From an uncultured Bacteroidia bacterium (GTDB lineage Bacteria > Bacteroidota > Bacteroidia > Bacteroidales > UBA932), in assembly GCA_902774145.1 (NCBI GenBank), contig CACYHC010000010.1, positions 1 to 64,000 of the forward strand: DNA of 64,000 nt. Reading direction: 5' to 3'. Below are positions 53,999-63,735 of the stretch, in pieces. Position numbers and translations under genes: made by a program. The notes below the pieces were generated by a model. That model did no database searches and was not told where the DNA came from. It saw nothing but the letters and a program-made list of their open reading frames with translations. Each line of letters starts with the position of its first letter. The first letter of the stretch is position 1.

Positions 53999-56467
53999 TC
54001 AATGATGCCTGTGATGTCTGTGTTTCCGGGGGTTGTCGGTCTCGTCGGCATTCTCCGCATCCGCACCATTGCCATACCCATAGCCGTAACCGTAGCCGTA
54101 GCCGTAGCCATATCCATAGCCGTAACCATATCCATAGCCGTAACCGTAACGGCCATAGTGGCTCAGCTGCTTGTAATTGATATCGTTGAGGATAATGGTC
54201 ATGTTGGGGAATTCGCCGCGCTCCTTGAGGGCCTGCAGGTCGGGCAGCATCCGCTTGTCCACGTGGCCGGAACGCAGGACGAAGATGGACACGTCCGCAA
54301 AGCGCTTGATGACGGCGGCATCCGCTACCACGCCGGTCGGCACGGCATCCATAATGATGTAGTCATAGCGCCCGCGCAGCCACTCCATCAGGGCATCCAT
54401 CCGGCTGCTGGACAGCAGTTCCGCAGGGTTGGGCGGGATGGGGCCGGCGGTAATGAGGTCCACGCCCGGCGCCACGATATCGCGCCGGATCAGTTCGTCA
54501 AAGTCCTCCACCTTACCCGAAAGATAATTGGAGAATCCGGTCTGCTTGCGCAGGTTGCAGTTCCGCGTCAGGGTACCCTTGCGCAGGTCCAGGTCCAGGA
54601 GAATCACCCGCTTGTGCACCATCGCCAGACTCACCGCCACATTGGTGGCAATGAAGGTCTTTCCGGAATTCTCCATCAGGGACAGGAACAGGAAGGCCGT
54701 GGCGCGTCCCTCCTGGCCGGGCAAGTAATCCATATTGCTCCGGATAATCCGGAAGGCCTCGGACACCGCATCCCGCTGGTTCTCGCCGATAGCCACCGGG
54801 CGGGTATCGTGGCGGGGCCGCGTGGGAATCTCGCCCAGGATGGGTATGTCCACGAAGTTCTCCACATCCTTGCGGTAACGCACCTGGGTATCCAGGGTCA
54901 TCCGCAGGAAGAAATAGGCAATGGGAATCAGCAGGCCGATCAAGATGCCCGTCAGGAAATTCCGCCGGGTATTGGGGGCCACGGGATTGGGGTTCACCCG
55001 CGCCCGGTCAATCACCACCGCCTTGCCCTCGATGGAGGGCTGGCTAATCAGCAGTTCCTCGCGGCGGGAGAGGAGCGTCAGGTACAGCCCCTCCTTGATG
55101 CCCTGCACACGGGTAATGTTGTCCAGGTACAACTGACTGGACGGCACGCTGCGGATCTTGTCCTGGGCCCTGCGATTCATCTCCTGCACCGTCCCGATCT
55201 TCTGCTGCAGGGCGTTGATGTACGAGGTCAGCAACTGGTTGAGGTTGCTCTTGAGCGTAGCCAGTTCCAGCTGCATGTTCTGCACCAGCGGGTTGTTGGT
55301 CGTCCCGGACTCCTTGTACTTGTCCAGTTTCAGCACCAGGAGGTTGAAATTGGCAATCGTGTTCCGGATGTTCTCGTCCTCGATATCCACCGTCACCGGA
55401 AACAGCATATTCTCCGTATTGTCCCGGGTGAGGGACATCAGGTAACGGGCGTGGGAAATCTGGGCGTTGATGCGGTCGATCTCCTCCGCGGATTCGATGC
55501 TGGCGGCAAGGTAGGACTGCCCGTAATCCTCAACGTTCAGGATCTGGTTGTCCCGCTTGAAATTGGAAATCTGCGCCTCCTGCACCCCCAGTTCGTCATC
55601 CAGCTGCTCAATGCGCTTGTTGATGTACTCGGAGGTCTGGAGGATGGAATTCCGCTTCTCGTTGATGGTATTCTCGTTATAGACGGCAATAATCTCATTC
55701 AGTATGTCCGCCGCCCGCTCCGGAGAGGTGTCCGTCAGGGCCAGGTCCAGGATACCGTCGGAGGTCGTCTCGTGATTGATGCCCACGCGGGCGCGGTAGG
55801 CCGCCGCCACCTCATAGATGTTGCGGTGGGTCACCGTCACCGGGAAATCATAATAAAGCTCCCGCAGAGCCCAGGTGGGCTGCACCACCACACGGCCGAT
55901 GCTGGTGGAAAGGGTGTCCCCCAGGCGGCCCACCACGGCCTCTTCATCCGCGATGGCCACCTTCACCAGGGAATCCGGGCTGACGGTCACCAGCAACCGC
56001 GCCTCGTCCCGCTCCCCCACATCCGGCAGGGACACGGCCACGGGCGACTCCTTGTAGAGGTCCTTCTGGCGCTTGACCAGACGGGTCTTGTAGCGGTAAT
56101 CCATCCCCAGGTCCAGCCGCCGGGCCACGTCCAGCATGGCCGTCTCGCTCTTGATGATGAGGATTTCATCGTTCAGGGCCCCGGAAGTCATCCCGCGCCG
56201 GCGGACCATCATCATCTGGTCCAGGGACATCGCGTTGTCCATGAGCGTGCGGCGGTCGCTGAAAATCTTAACCTTGGAGTGGCTCTCATACACGCGCGCC
56301 GCACGGTCGTTCATAAACCAGGCCACGCCCGCACCGATGGCCCCGCAAAGGAGCAGCCAGTGCAGGTTCCTCAGAATGGTAAAAACGACATCCTTGAAAG
56401 AAAGGGTATTCGCATCCTGCTTGTACAGGAAGGACATGTCGTTCATCGAATTGTCCGGCTGTGCCAT
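53999..56467 (-). CDS. wzc: Wzc-type polysaccharide co-polymerase / tyrosine kinase with (YG)13 tail
   Basis: Inner-membrane capsule chain-length regulator fused to a bacterial tyrosine kinase, 822 residues. Domains: N-terminal membrane helix (about 30-50), Wzz-type periplasmic domain with long coiled-coil (about 250-480), second membrane helix (LTGILIGLLIPIAYFFL), then the BY-kinase. The Walker A reads SLMENSGKTF where GxxPGxGKS/T is usual, so the PG and first Gly are lost; Walker A' VILLDLDLRKGTL and Walker B YDYIIMDAVP are present. The C-terminal Tyr cluster is a (Tyr-Gly)13 run preceded by YGR, then an acidic stretch and a His-rich end (HRHHRHH). It follows the wza remnant after 3 nt. Confidence 0.92.
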   Translation of the reverse strand: MAQPDNSMNDMSFLYKQDANTLSFKDVVFTILRNLHWLLLCGAIGAGVAWFMNDRAARVYESHSKVKIFSDRRTLMDNAMSLDQMMMVRRRGMTSGALNDEILIIKSETAMLDVARRLDLGMDYRYKTRLVKRQKDLYKESPVAVSLPDVGERDEARLLVTVSPDSLVKVAIADEEAVVGRLGDTLSTSIGRVVVQPTWALRELYYDFPVTVTHRNIYEVAAAYRARVGINHETTSDGILDLALTDTSPERAADILNEIIAVYNENTINEKRNSILQTSEYINKRIEQLDDELGVQEAQISNFKRDNQILNVEDYGQSYLAASIESAEEIDRINAQISHARYLMSLTRDNTENMLFPVTVDIEDENIRNTIANFNLLVLKLDKYKESGTTNNPLVQNMQLELATLKSNLNQLLTSYINALQQKIGTVQEMNRRAQDKIRSVPSSQLYLDNITRVQGIKEGLYLTLLSRREELLISQPSIEGKAVVIDRARVNPNPVAPNTRRNFLTGILIGLLIPIAYFFLRMTLDTQVRYRKDVENFVDIPILGEIPTRPRHDTRPVAIGENQRDAVSEAFRIIRSNMDYLPGQEGRATAFLFLSLMENSGKTFIATNVAVSLAMVHKRVILLDLDLRKGTLTRNCNLRKQTGFSNYLSGKVEDFDELIRRDIVAPGVDLITAGPIPPNPAELLSSSRMDALMEWLRGRYDYIIMDAVPTGVVADAAVIKRFADVSIFVLRSGHVDKRMLPDLQALKERGEFPNMTIILNDINYKQLSHYGRYGYGYGYGYGYGYGYGYGYGYGYGYGNGADAENADETDNPRKHRHHRHH
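54071..54148 (-). repeat. 78-bp hexanucleotide repeat encoding (Tyr-Gly)13
   Basis: Thirteen in-frame TAY-GGN units in the 3' end of wzc, with mixed third positions. Unit loss or gain by slippage would change the number of Tyr residues without a frameshift. Confidence 0.9.
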
Positions 56468-56470
56468 AAC

Positions 56471-57195
56471 TTACTTTTTGTTTGTCACCAACAAGACTGT
56501 CGTGGTTATCAGCGTTGCAAAACTGGCAATGGAAGTGAGATACCCCAGCACCGTCAGGCCCTGGCTGGTGGACTCCATAAAGTTCTTGTAGCCGCGGTCG
56601 CGGGTGATGATGAAGTCATTCTGCTGGAGCATAAAGAAGGGGTCGTCGAATACCTTGGAGGAGCGCGGGTCCAGGTAACGCATCACCATCTTGCCCTCCA
56701 CCTCGCGCATCACCGCAATCTTGTTGCGGTTGGTGTACACGTTGAGGTCTCCCTGCCCAGGAAGAAAATCTTGAAGTTCTGGAAACGGACCATCACATAG
56801 GGGTCCGTCAAATAAGCCCCGTCCGTGAGCATCTTGGCAATTTTCTCCTGCAACTTCAGCCGGGTCAGGCCGGCGGCCCGGATCTTCCCCAGCACCGGGA
56901 GTTCGATGTCCCCGTACTGGTCCACCAGGTAGCCCATGTAATTGTTCCCGTTACTTGAGTACATCACGTTTGACCCTCCCCTGTTGTAAAGGTTGAACGG
57001 TTCGGCCAGTTCCTTGTCAAAACAGGAAACGATGATGGTCAACTCGTCGTAGGGGCTGATTACCGCCTCAAACTTGTTTTCCAACTCAATCTGCGTCCCG
57101 TGCGTCATATCCTGCAGGTACGCCACCTGCTTGGTGGTCACGCAGGAAACCGGCAACAGGAGGCCCAGCCATAAAGGGAAAAGGTATTTTCTCAT
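56471..57195 (-). pseudogene. wza: Wza-type polysaccharide export lipoprotein, apparently broken
   Basis: Outer-membrane polysaccharide export protein. The first part (57195 to about 56765) has a lipoprotein signal (MRKYLFPLWLGLLLPVSC), the Poly_export domain (KFEAVISPYDELTIIVSCF) and SDYVMVRFQNFKI-like DPYVMVRFQNFKIFFLG. There the frame breaks: it runs on for about 14 unrelated residues and stops at 56710. The rest of the gene is open in another frame (GDLNVYTNRNKIAVMREVEGK to 56471), ending with a membrane helix. The SLBB-type stretch normally between these parts is largely absent, so about 25 codons plus a frame base appear to be lost. Either a true pseudogene or an assembly error. Confidence 0.75.
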
Positions 57196-57216
57196 TTCAA
57201 ACTTCTGATAAGTTCG

Positions 57217-57224
57217 CAAAGTTA
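57217..57224 (-). promoter_or_regulatory. -7 box upstream of wza/wzc
   Basis: TAACTTTG on the minus strand 21 nt before the wza ATG, overlapping the wbpI stop codon. It suggests that wza-wzc-wlbA-wbpE can be transcribed apart from the upstream sugar genes. Confidence 0.5.
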
Positions 57225-58364
57225 ACATTTTTCTTTCAAATATGCGTCAATGGCATCGAGAATCCGCTCCGCTGCGTGCGCATCGCCAAAGAGCGGCGGG
57301 AAAGCCACACTGCGGTCCTTGAGATCCTCGTATGCCCGCACAATGGCCACGGCATCGGCATCCGCCAGCACCCCCGCCCGGCTTTCGATGATTTCCACCC
57401 ACTCGGTTTCCCGGCGGAGGATGACGGTGGGTGTCCCGTAGAAAAAGGCCTCCTTCTGCACCCCGCCGCTGTCCGTCAGCACCACCCGCGCCTGCTGCTC
57501 CAGCACAATCACCTCAAAGAACGATACCGGCGGCAGCAGATGGACGCGCGGATGGGCTTCCAGCTGCGCCCGCAACTGCGGCGGCAGATTCCGTTCCAGC
57601 AGTTTGCGGGTCCGCGGATGCAGGGGCAGCACCACCGCCAGCTCTTCCGCAATCTCCAGCAAGGCCGCCACGATGGCGGAGAGGCGCTCCGGGCTGTCGG
57701 TATTGACCGGCCGGTGAATCGTCGCCAGCACGAATGTCCCGGGTTCCAGTTGCAGGCGCTGCAGGATATCGCAGCCGGAGAGCGCCAGCGGGGCAAAGTA
57801 GCGGGCATTGTCGTACATCACATCCCCGGAGAGAACCACGCGCCGCCCCCGCCCTCCCGTGAACACAGCCGGGGAATCGCAAAGCCCTTCCCGCCTCAAA
57901 TTGTCCACCGCCGTCTGCGTGGGGGCAAAGAGCAGGGAGGAGAGATGGTCGCAGACAATGCGGTTCTGCTCCTCGGGCATCGCCATTGCAAAGGAGCGCA
58001 GGCCCGCTTCTATATGGAAGACCGGCACCCCCAGCTTGGCGGCCGCCACAGCCCCGGCCAGGGTGGAATTCGTATCCCCATAGAGCACCACGCCGTCAAA
58101 GGGCTCCGCCTGCAGCACCTGCTCGATGCCCACGGTCATTTTGGCCGTCTGCACGCCGTGCGGGCCCGATCCCACGCCCAGGTTGTAATCCGGCGCGGGA
58201 ATGCCCAGTTCCCGGAAAAAGACCTCGGACATCTCTGCATCGTAATGCTGCCCGGTATGCAGGATTTTCTCCTCCATTTCCGGGCGGGCGGCCAGTGCGC
58301 GGGAGAGCGCCGCCGCCTTGATGATCTGCGGCCGTGCGCCTATCACCGTAAGTAACTTAATCAT
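57222..58364 (-). CDS. wbpI: UDP-N-acetylglucosamine / UDP-GlcNAc(3NAc)A 2-epimerase (WecB/WbpI family)
   Basis: Non-hydrolysing nucleotide-sugar 2-epimerase, 380 residues: VIGARPQIIKAAALSRAL, LHTGQHYDAEMSEVFFRELG, VLYGDTNSTLAGAVAAAKLGVPVFHIEAGLRSF, MPEEQNRIVCDHLS, LTDSGGVQKEAFFYGTP. The MPEE.NRI variant fits WbpI better than WecB (WPEE.NR). With WlbA and WbpE in the same locus, conversion of UDP-GlcNAc(3NAc)A to UDP-ManNAc(3NAc)A is likely; plain UDP-ManNAc formation remains possible. It overlaps the NodB-like gene by 8 bp. Confidence 0.87.
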   Translation of the reverse strand: MIKLLTVIGARPQIIKAAALSRALAARPEMEEKILHTGQHYDAEMSEVFFRELGIPAPDYNLGVGSGPHGVQTAKMTVGIEQVLQAEPFDGVVLYGDTNSTLAGAVAAAKLGVPVFHIEAGLRSFAMAMPEEQNRIVCDHLSSLLFAPTQTAVDNLRREGLCDSPAVFTGGRGRRVVLSGDVMYDNARYFAPLALSGCDILQRLQLEPGTFVLATIHRPVNTDSPERLSAIVAALLEIAEELAVVLPLHPRTRKLLERNLPPQLRAQLEAHPRVHLLPPVSFFEVIVLEQQARVVLTDSGGVQKEAFFYGTPTVILRRETEWVEIIESRAGVLADADAVAIVRAYEDLKDRSVAFPPLFGDAHAAERILDAIDAYLKEKC

Positions 58365-59139
58365 ACTTCACCAGAAAATATTTCACCAGATTCTTGGCCT
58401 TCTGCAGGACCAGTTCCTTCATCCAGGGGAACTTGCCCGAGCACCAGCGCTGGGGATGGGTGGTCAGCATCAGCCTGGGGGGGAAGGTCCCCTGCTCCAG
58501 CGCCCGGAGGATATCGTCCGTCCCGTGATACACCAGACCCCGGCGCTGCCATTCGTCCTGGTAGCGCTCAATCCGGTCCCGGCGGCTCACCCGGAAGCCG
58601 TCCCAGCGCCGTCCGGTATCGGTCAGATAAAAGACCTCGGAAAAATCTATATCAAAATACGGCTCCCCCAGAAGGCCGTAGTCCCGGTAATCCGCGCCGC
58701 CCTGCGCCCAGAGCGTCCGGCTGTCCCAGGAAGACCGGGGGCTCCCGTGCATACATACCGTCTGCACGGGGACCAGGGCCCTGAGCCGGGTTAGGTTCCG
58801 CTCAAAATCCCGGAGCGCGGCTTCCCTGTTCCCTTTACAAGTGGTGAGGGATTCATAATGATAGCCCACTTCGTGCCCCATCGCGGCAATCTCCCGGATG
58901 ACGGAGTCGTCCCAACTCTCGGGCACCGCCCGAAAATAATAGGAGGCCCACATTCCCTCCTCCTGCTCAATCCGGGCGATGGCCAGGGAACGGCCGGGCC
59001 GGAGGTCCACATCGTGCCGCAGCAGCACAAAACGCTCCGGGAGGCCGCCCTGCAGATAACGCACAAAGGGAAGGCCGGCATAGCCCGCCTCCCGAAACGC
59101 CCCCAACAGCCGCCGATACTTCTCCTGCGTAAAATCCAT
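58357..59139 (-). CDS. Polysaccharide deacetylase-like (NodB-homology) protein
   Basis: Carbohydrate esterase family 4-like fold, 260 residues. RHDVDLRPGRSLAIARIEQ carries the metal Asp pair position, GHEVGYHYESL corresponds to the HxxxH metal motif region, and CMHGSPRSSWD follows; the C-terminal LMLTTHPQRW contains the catalytic His motif. The gene lies among capsule sugar genes, so it may act on the polysaccharide or a lipid-linked precursor. There is no signal peptide, so a cytosolic substrate is more likely. Exact reaction unknown. Confidence 0.75.
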   Translation of the reverse strand: MDFTQEKYRRLLGAFREAGYAGLPFVRYLQGGLPERFVLLRHDVDLRPGRSLAIARIEQEEGMWASYYFRAVPESWDDSVIREIAAMGHEVGYHYESLTTCKGNREAALRDFERNLTRLRALVPVQTVCMHGSPRSSWDSRTLWAQGGADYRDYGLLGEPYFDIDFSEVFYLTDTGRRWDGFRVSRRDRIERYQDEWQRRGLVYHGTDDILRALEQGTFPPRLMLTTHPQRWCSGKFPWMKELVLQKAKNLVKYFLVKYD

Positions 59140-59142
59140 CGC

Positions 59143-60261
59143 TTAGAATGTATTGACGCGCTTCACCACCTCCGCCGCCTCTTCCAGCGTAATCGCCGGG
59201 CCGATGGGAAGGGAAAGCTCCTCGTCGGCCATCCGCTCGGTCACAGGCAGGCGCAACTGCGGCGTATTCCAACGCTCCTTCGCGTAACATTCCTGGCGGT
59301 GCGGGGGGATGGGATAGTGAATGACGGTACCGATACCGCTCTGCTCCAGAAAATTGTGTAAACTGTCCCGCTTGCCGTCCCCCACCAGCACCGGGAAAAG
59401 ATGATAGACATTCTGCGGGTCCGGCAGCCTTTCGGGGAGCGTCACCAGCGGATGGTCTATATGATCGTAATAGTATGCCGCAATCTGCTGACGATGCGCA
59501 TTGTCCTGCTCCAGATATCGGAGTTTCACATCCAGCACCGCCGCCTGTATCTCGTCCAGACGGCTGTTGCGGCCGGTATATTGGAACACATATTTTTTCT
59601 GGCTGCCGTAGTTGGCCAGGGCCCGCACCGCGGCCGCCAGGTCAGGGTCGTCCGTCGTCACCGCGCCACCATCGCCCAAAGCCCCAAGGTTCTTGCCGGG
59701 ATAGAAGGAATGTCCCGCCGCATCGCCGATAGAACCGGTTACCCGGCCATCCGCATATTTGCATCCGTGCGCCTGCGCATTGTCTTCTACGAGCTTGAGC
59801 CCGTACTTTTTGCAGATTGCGCCTATCCTCTCCGTATAAGCGCAACGCCCGTACAGGTGCACGAGGGCCACCGCCTTCGTCCGCGGCGTAATGCGCGCCT
59901 CGATGGCCGCATCGTCAATTTCCAATGTCTTCCACCTGGGCTCCACCGGCACCGGCACCAGTCCGTTCTCCGTAATCGCCAACAGCGTAGCGATATAGGT
60001 ATTCGCGGGGACAATCACTTCGTCTCCGGGCGCCATCACCCCCAGTTCGATATACGCCCGGAAGATCCAAATCAGCGCATCCAGCCCATTGGCACAACCT
60101 ACGCAGTGCCGCGTGCCGATATATTCCGCATAATGCTGCTCGAACGCGGCATTCTCCTGCCCCTGCAGGTACCAGCCGCTGCGCACCACCCGCTGTACCG
60201 CCGCCTCAATCTCTGCCCCATGCAGGGCAGTCACGTCTTTCAAACTTAAAAATGGAATCAT
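59143..60261 (-). CDS. fdtB: Sugar 3-aminotransferase (FdtB/QdtB-like, DegT family)
   Basis: PLP aminotransferase, 372 residues: [67 protein letters not shown] and the PLP Lys K190 in [18 protein letters not shown]. It groups by context with two FdtA-type ketoisomerases and a hexapeptide acetyltransferase upstream: together they would turn dTDP-4-keto-6-deoxyglucose into a dTDP-3-acetamido-3,6-dideoxyhexose. It overlaps the acyltransferase gene by 4 bp. Confidence 0.88.
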   Translation of the reverse strand: MIPFLSLKDVTALHGAEIEAAVQRVVRSGWYLQGQENAAFEQHYAEYIGTRHCVGCANGLDALIWIFRAYIELGVMAPGDEVIVPANTYIATLLAITENGLVPVPVEPRWKTLEIDDAAIEARITPRTKAVALVHLYGRCAYTERIGAICKKYGLKLVEDNAQAHGCKYADGRVTGSIGDAAGHSFYPGKNLGALGDGGAVTTDDPDLAAAVRALANYGSQKKYVFQYTGRNSRLDEIQAAVLDVKLRYLEQDNAHRQQIAAYYYDHIDHPLVTLPERLPDPQNVYHLFPVLVGDGKRDSLHNFLEQSGIGTVIHYPIPPHRQECYAKERWNTPQLRLPVTERMADEELSLPIGPAITLEEAAEVVKRVNTF

Positions 60262-61322
60262 GTAATCTTAGGATACTTTGTTATAATTGATACCGGCGAG
60301 CAACAATACGCCACAAAAACCACCACCACAGTACACACTCCATATATCACCAGACCTGGCCAGGACCAACCTGCGTGGGTATAAAGCATCGACAGCAGCA
60401 TAATCACCAATATCTGTACCACATAAATCTCATATGATATAGATCCCAGCCAGCGGCAAACCCTGTTTTCCAACGACAATACCGGCTTCCGTGAAATTTG
60501 GTTCAATATCAACATCGCGCCGACGCCCGCCATAAACTCAATCCGCATCGGTGCTGGAATATACTTCCCATAAATCCCAGACAAAAGGAACAGCCCCCAA
60601 GCAAACACTGCCAGCACACGATTCTCTGCTATTCGGGTTAGCACACCATTCCCCTGCCGCCAAAGCATGCCCAACCACACCCCGAAAAACAAACAATCAA
60701 AAGCCGTCACACTCACAAATCGATATGCAAATGCATCCTTACCAACTACCACATATAGTCCCCATTTCAACAAAGCCCAGCTCACAGCAATCCCCGCCGC
60801 CAACCTTTTCTTTCCTCCATACAACGGAAACAACGCATAAAACAAAACGATTACCCCCACAAACCATAAATGCACCAACGGCAATACGCCATCAATACCA
60901 GAAGCGGCAAACGGCACCTGCGGAATCATAAGCACATAATACCACAGCCCCGCATTCACCACATCACTTACTCTCCCCAGAAGAATAAAGGCCAGAACTG
61001 AAACCGCGATATAACCATAATACAGCGGCAGAATCTTCCGCGCCCGTTTCCTGTAATAGGCCCGCGGCGATTTCAACACCCCATCACTTTTATAACCAGC
61101 CAAAAATCCGCTTAGGACAAAGAATATATATGCACAACACTCTGGCCAACGGATGGACAACAAGCCCCCCCATTCGCAAAAATCCGGCTGAGGTATATGT
61201 CCCCACAGCAAAATCAATGCACATATCGCCCTCAACCCGTCAAGGCCGGCAAGATAATTCTCTTTTCTCAACGGCAAGTATAACGATCCCCAGTCTTTTA
61301 TCAAAAATCGCCTATAAGTCAC
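60258..61322 (-). CDS. Acyltransferase-3 family membrane protein (O-acetyltransferase)
   Basis: Integral membrane acyltransferase, 354 residues with about ten hydrophobic segments. The N-terminal [20 protein letters not shown] contains the family R and catalytic-His positions, followed by [14 protein letters not shown] and [19 protein letters not shown]. Such proteins O-acetylate surface polysaccharides. The start seems to be GTG at 61322, 3 nt after the acetyltransferase stop. Codon use is distinctly AT-richer than in the neighbours downstream, suggesting recent acquisition. Confidence 0.85.
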   Translation of the reverse strand: MTYRRFLIKDWGSLYLPLRKENYLAGLDGLRAICALILLWGHIPQPDFCEWGGLLSIRWPECCAYIFFVLSGFLAGYKSDGVLKSPRAYYRKRARKILPLYYGYIAVSVLAFILLGRVSDVVNAGLWYYVLMIPQVPFAASGIDGVLPLVHLWFVGVIVLFYALFPLYGGKKRLAAGIAVSWALLKWGLYVVVGKDAFAYRFVSVTAFDCLFFGVWLGMLWRQGNGVLTRIAENRVLAVFAWGLFLLSGIYGKYIPAPMRIEFMAGVGAMLILNQISRKPVLSLENRVCRWLGSISYEIYVVQILVIMLLSMLYTHAGWSWPGLVIYGVCTVVVVFVAYCCSPVSIITKYPKIT

Positions 61323-61325
61323 CTA

Positions 61326-61778
61326 TCATAGTTCCCTCACAAACCTGGCTGGATTACCCATCCACAATTCTCCTGCGGGGACATTCTTCGTCACAACAGA
61401 GCCTGCTCCAACCAGCGCATTTTCCCCGATAGTAATACCGGGGAGCAACACGCTCCCAGCACCCACAGACGCACCTCGGCAAACTTTGGTTCGTAATAGT
61501 TTCCAATCCTTGTTTCCGGACCGGGGAAAATTATCGTTGGTAAATGTGACATTAGCCCCTATCATCACTCCATCTTCCAACTCAATGCCGTCCCAAATCT
61601 GAACGCCGCACTTCACTGTAACATTATTCCCAATTTTCACATCGTTCTCTATGAAACAATGTGAACAGATATTGCAATTCTCGCCTATCTTCGCCCCAGG
61701 CAAAACCACGCAATATTGCCAAATATTGGTGCTTTCTGGAATATTCTGGCACAAGCAATCGCACAACGGATGTATCAT
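61326..61778 (-). CDS. Hexapeptide-repeat sugar N-acetyltransferase (FdtC-like)
   Basis: Left-handed beta-helix acetyltransferase, 150 residues, with repeated [LIV]Gxxxx hexapeptides ([66 protein letters not shown]) and a C-terminal GNPARFV. Next to FdtA and FdtB homologues it most likely acetylates the 3-amino group of the dTDP-3-amino-3,6-dideoxyhexose; a WbpD role in the uronic acid pathway cannot be excluded because no other hexapeptide transferase is in the window. It overlaps the next gene upstream by 4 bp. Confidence 0.85.
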   Translation of the reverse strand: MIHPLCDCLCQNIPESTNIWQYCVVLPGAKIGENCNICSHCFIENDVKIGNNVTVKCGVQIWDGIELEDGVMIGANVTFTNDNFPRSGNKDWKLLRTKVCRGASVGAGSVLLPGITIGENALVGAGSVVTKNVPAGELWMGNPARFVREL

Positions 61779-62197
61779 ATTTCTTCTCTATATTTCAGGA
61801 AAGCCTCATATTCTCGGATATAGTCTTCCGCCTTATACACTTCAGACGCCAGGACCATACAAACTGCACCAGAGGAGAAATCATCCAAGTCCCTCCATAG
61901 ACCCGGCTTCACAAGTAAACCTTGATAAGGCCGATTCAAGAAGAAAGAACGTTTCTCTAAGCCATCATCAAGCGTTACTCGAAAAGAACCGGATGCGGCA
62001 ACAATCAACTGCTCTAACTCACGATGCGCATGCGACCCGCGAGCTTCTCCACCAGGAACATCATAAAGGTAATAGACCCGCTTCACGTCAAAGGGCAAGG
62101 TCTTTCCGTTCTCCACCACGGAAATGTTTCCCTTCCGGTCACTATGATGCTTGTCCAGTTCTATTACCGAACAATCGGACACGTTATATTTTTCCAC
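61775..62197 (-). CDS. fdtA: Sugar 3,4-ketoisomerase (FdtA/WxcM-like cupin), copy 1
   Basis: Small cupin, 140 residues, probably from GTG 62197. [24 protein letters not shown] holds the cupin His residues used as catalytic base/acid in FdtA, followed by [19 protein letters not shown] and a C-terminal [10 protein letters not shown]. The family isomerises dTDP-4-keto-6-deoxyglucose to the 3-keto sugar used by FdtB. It overlaps the paralogue upstream by 14 bp. Confidence 0.85.
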   Translation of the reverse strand: MEKYNVSDCSVIELDKHHSDRKGNISVVENGKTLPFDVKRVYYLYDVPGGEARGSHAHRELEQLIVAASGSFRVTLDDGLEKRSFFLNRPYQGLLVKPGLWRDLDDFSSGAVCMVLASEVYKAEDYIREYEAFLKYREEI

Positions 62198-62591
62198 TGC
62201 TTTTCAAGGTTAAAAACTCATCATAATTGCGAATATAGTCATCCTCGGAATAGGGCGCCGAGCCCAGCTCAAGGGCCACTGAATTTGTAGAGAAGTTCTC
62301 CATCTCCCGCCAAATACCCTTGGGAATGTATAATCCGTAATATGACCGGTTCATTTGAAACCGTTGTTTCTTGCGCCCGTCATCCAACACCACATCGAAC
62401 GACCCGGATAGGGCAATCACGAACTCCTCATTCTCCCTATAAGCATGTCCACCACGACGCTCCCCTCCAGGGACATCATATAACCAATAGGTCCGCTGAA
62501 TCTTGAACGGGATTTGATTCAGATCTTCCGCAAAGGATAAGTTGCCTCGTATGTCAAGGATCTTCGGCAACTGGATTATTCTAATTTTCAT
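62184..62591 (-). CDS. Sugar 3,4-ketoisomerase (FdtA/WxcM-like cupin), copy 2
   Basis: Paralogue of the previous gene, 135 residues from ATG 62591 (MKIRIIQLPKILDIRGNLSF). The matching motif is [21 protein letters not shown], with Tyr for the second His-Ala-His residue, then GSFDVVLDDGRKKQRF and YIPKGIWREMENFS. Tandem FdtA-like pairs may give different product stereochemistry or form a heteromer; that is inference. AT-rich like its neighbours. Confidence 0.85.
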   Translation of the reverse strand: MKIRIIQLPKILDIRGNLSFAEDLNQIPFKIQRTYWLYDVPGGERRGGHAYRENEEFVIALSGSFDVVLDDGRKKQRFQMNRSYYGLYIPKGIWREMENFSTNSVALELGSAPYSEDDYIRNYDEFLTLKSSGKI

Positions 62592-62605
62592 TTTACAACT
62601 ATTCC

Positions 62606-63730
62606 CTAGCCACAATGAGCATTAGATTTTTGGACTGTGAAGTTAAATTGATAATCTGGATCTCGTCTCATAATTTCATGACTCGCAGGATATTTCTCAA
62701 TGAACCAGGTAAAGAAAGCCGTTACATCAATCTTGTCGGATAGCATTTTTTGTCGGCGAGCCTGAAAAATTTCATATAAATCACCACAAGCAAGGAGTGC
62801 TTTAACCTTCTCATATAATAGCTGTGGCTGCGATGAAGGAATACCATACGTGAGTTCATATTTGCGCTCCAATTCTTCCAATACACCTATCTTCCCCGCA
62901 AAATCATTGAAACGGAGACTGGGGACACCTAACATTGCAGCCTCAACCGCCATACTCTGACTGTCGCCAATATACATCTTGGCGAAAGCCATAACATGAT
63001 GAATTTCCAGGGGATTAATATGCAGACGATATTTCTCAAACTGAGGTTCCAATTCACGTTCAGATGTTATATAGATATCGCCATATTTAGAAAGAACATT
63101 AATAAGACCCTGCGCTTTTTCAGTACTGAATCCATTGATTCCCGTATCATGGTGGGCTCTAAGACTGGCAAAACGGACAAGGAAGAATGGTTTTTCTGTA
63201 CTGATTCCGTATTTAGCGAGCACTTTTACTTCAGATGTAAACTTGTTAGGATGCAGGTAGGCAAGTTTCATAAAACCGGCATAATGTATCGTCTTGTTCT
63301 CCAGGCTACCACAACGGCAAGTGACCGGTGAGAGCCTCACTTGGAGGAATGGTTTTATACTCTTAACAAACAGTGGAATGGTAGCAGCATCATCTTCACC
63401 TACGCAAATGGCGGGTTTCCTTAAAAGCCACCCCACATGCGCGACTTCTACAGTTGAACCTGTCAGCAAGTCTATCTTGTGTTTTACACAAAAACACAGT
63501 ACCCTCCAGTCACGGACCACCATATCCCAAAGCATTCCAAACTTAGAACCGCGGTGGACATTCTCGTTAATATTATAATAGGGGATACCAGCTTCCTCGA
63601 GCAAACTTTCCAAAATGTCTTTGGTTTTAATCAGGATAAACACTTCATGCCCATCTCTTTTCCAATTCTCAATCGAATAACGGTAGAAATGAAAATGTGC
63701 CGGATGGCTCAACTGAACTAATATTCTCAT
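62606..63730 (-). CDS. DUF354-family protein (GT-B-like fold)
   Basis: 374 residues. MRILVQLSHPAHFHFYRYSI and KIDLLTGSTVEVAHVGWLL, and a later YIGDSQSMAVEAAMLGVPSLRFND, fit DUF354 proteins, which look like GT-B glycosyltransferases or 2-epimerases and occur in surface polysaccharide loci. No biochemical role can be assigned. AT-rich codon use; the gene upstream ends 5 nt before its ATG. Confidence 0.75.
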   Translation of the reverse strand: MRILVQLSHPAHFHFYRYSIENWKRDGHEVFILIKTKDILESLLEEAGIPYYNINENVHRGSKFGMLWDMVVRDWRVLCFCVKHKIDLLTGSTVEVAHVGWLLRKPAICVGEDDAATIPLFVKSIKPFLQVRLSPVTCRCGSLENKTIHYAGFMKLAYLHPNKFTSEVKVLAKYGISTEKPFFLVRFASLRAHHDTGINGFSTEKAQGLINVLSKYGDIYITSERELEPQFEKYRLHINPLEIHHVMAFAKMYIGDSQSMAVEAAMLGVPSLRFNDFAGKIGVLEELERKYELTYGIPSSQPQLLYEKVKALLACGDLYEIFQARRQKMLSDKIDVTAFFTWFIEKYPASHEIMRRDPDYQFNFTVQKSNAHCG

Positions 63731-63735
63731 ATTGC

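Noticed and set aside
50130..54005. 1291-codon plus-strand open frame across rbfA, tyrS, tRNA-Ser and two capsule genes
   Set aside because: It crosses five well-supported features, including a tRNA, on the other strand; composition is typical of an antisense shadow.
54071..54148. CRISPR-like array
   Set aside because: The repeats are in-frame 6-mers encoding Tyr-Gly without spacers.
61326..61778. Assignment of the hexapeptide transferase as WbpD
   Set aside because: Its direct neighbours are FdtA/FdtB-type genes, and the overlap with fdtA favours FdtC; kept only as an alternative.
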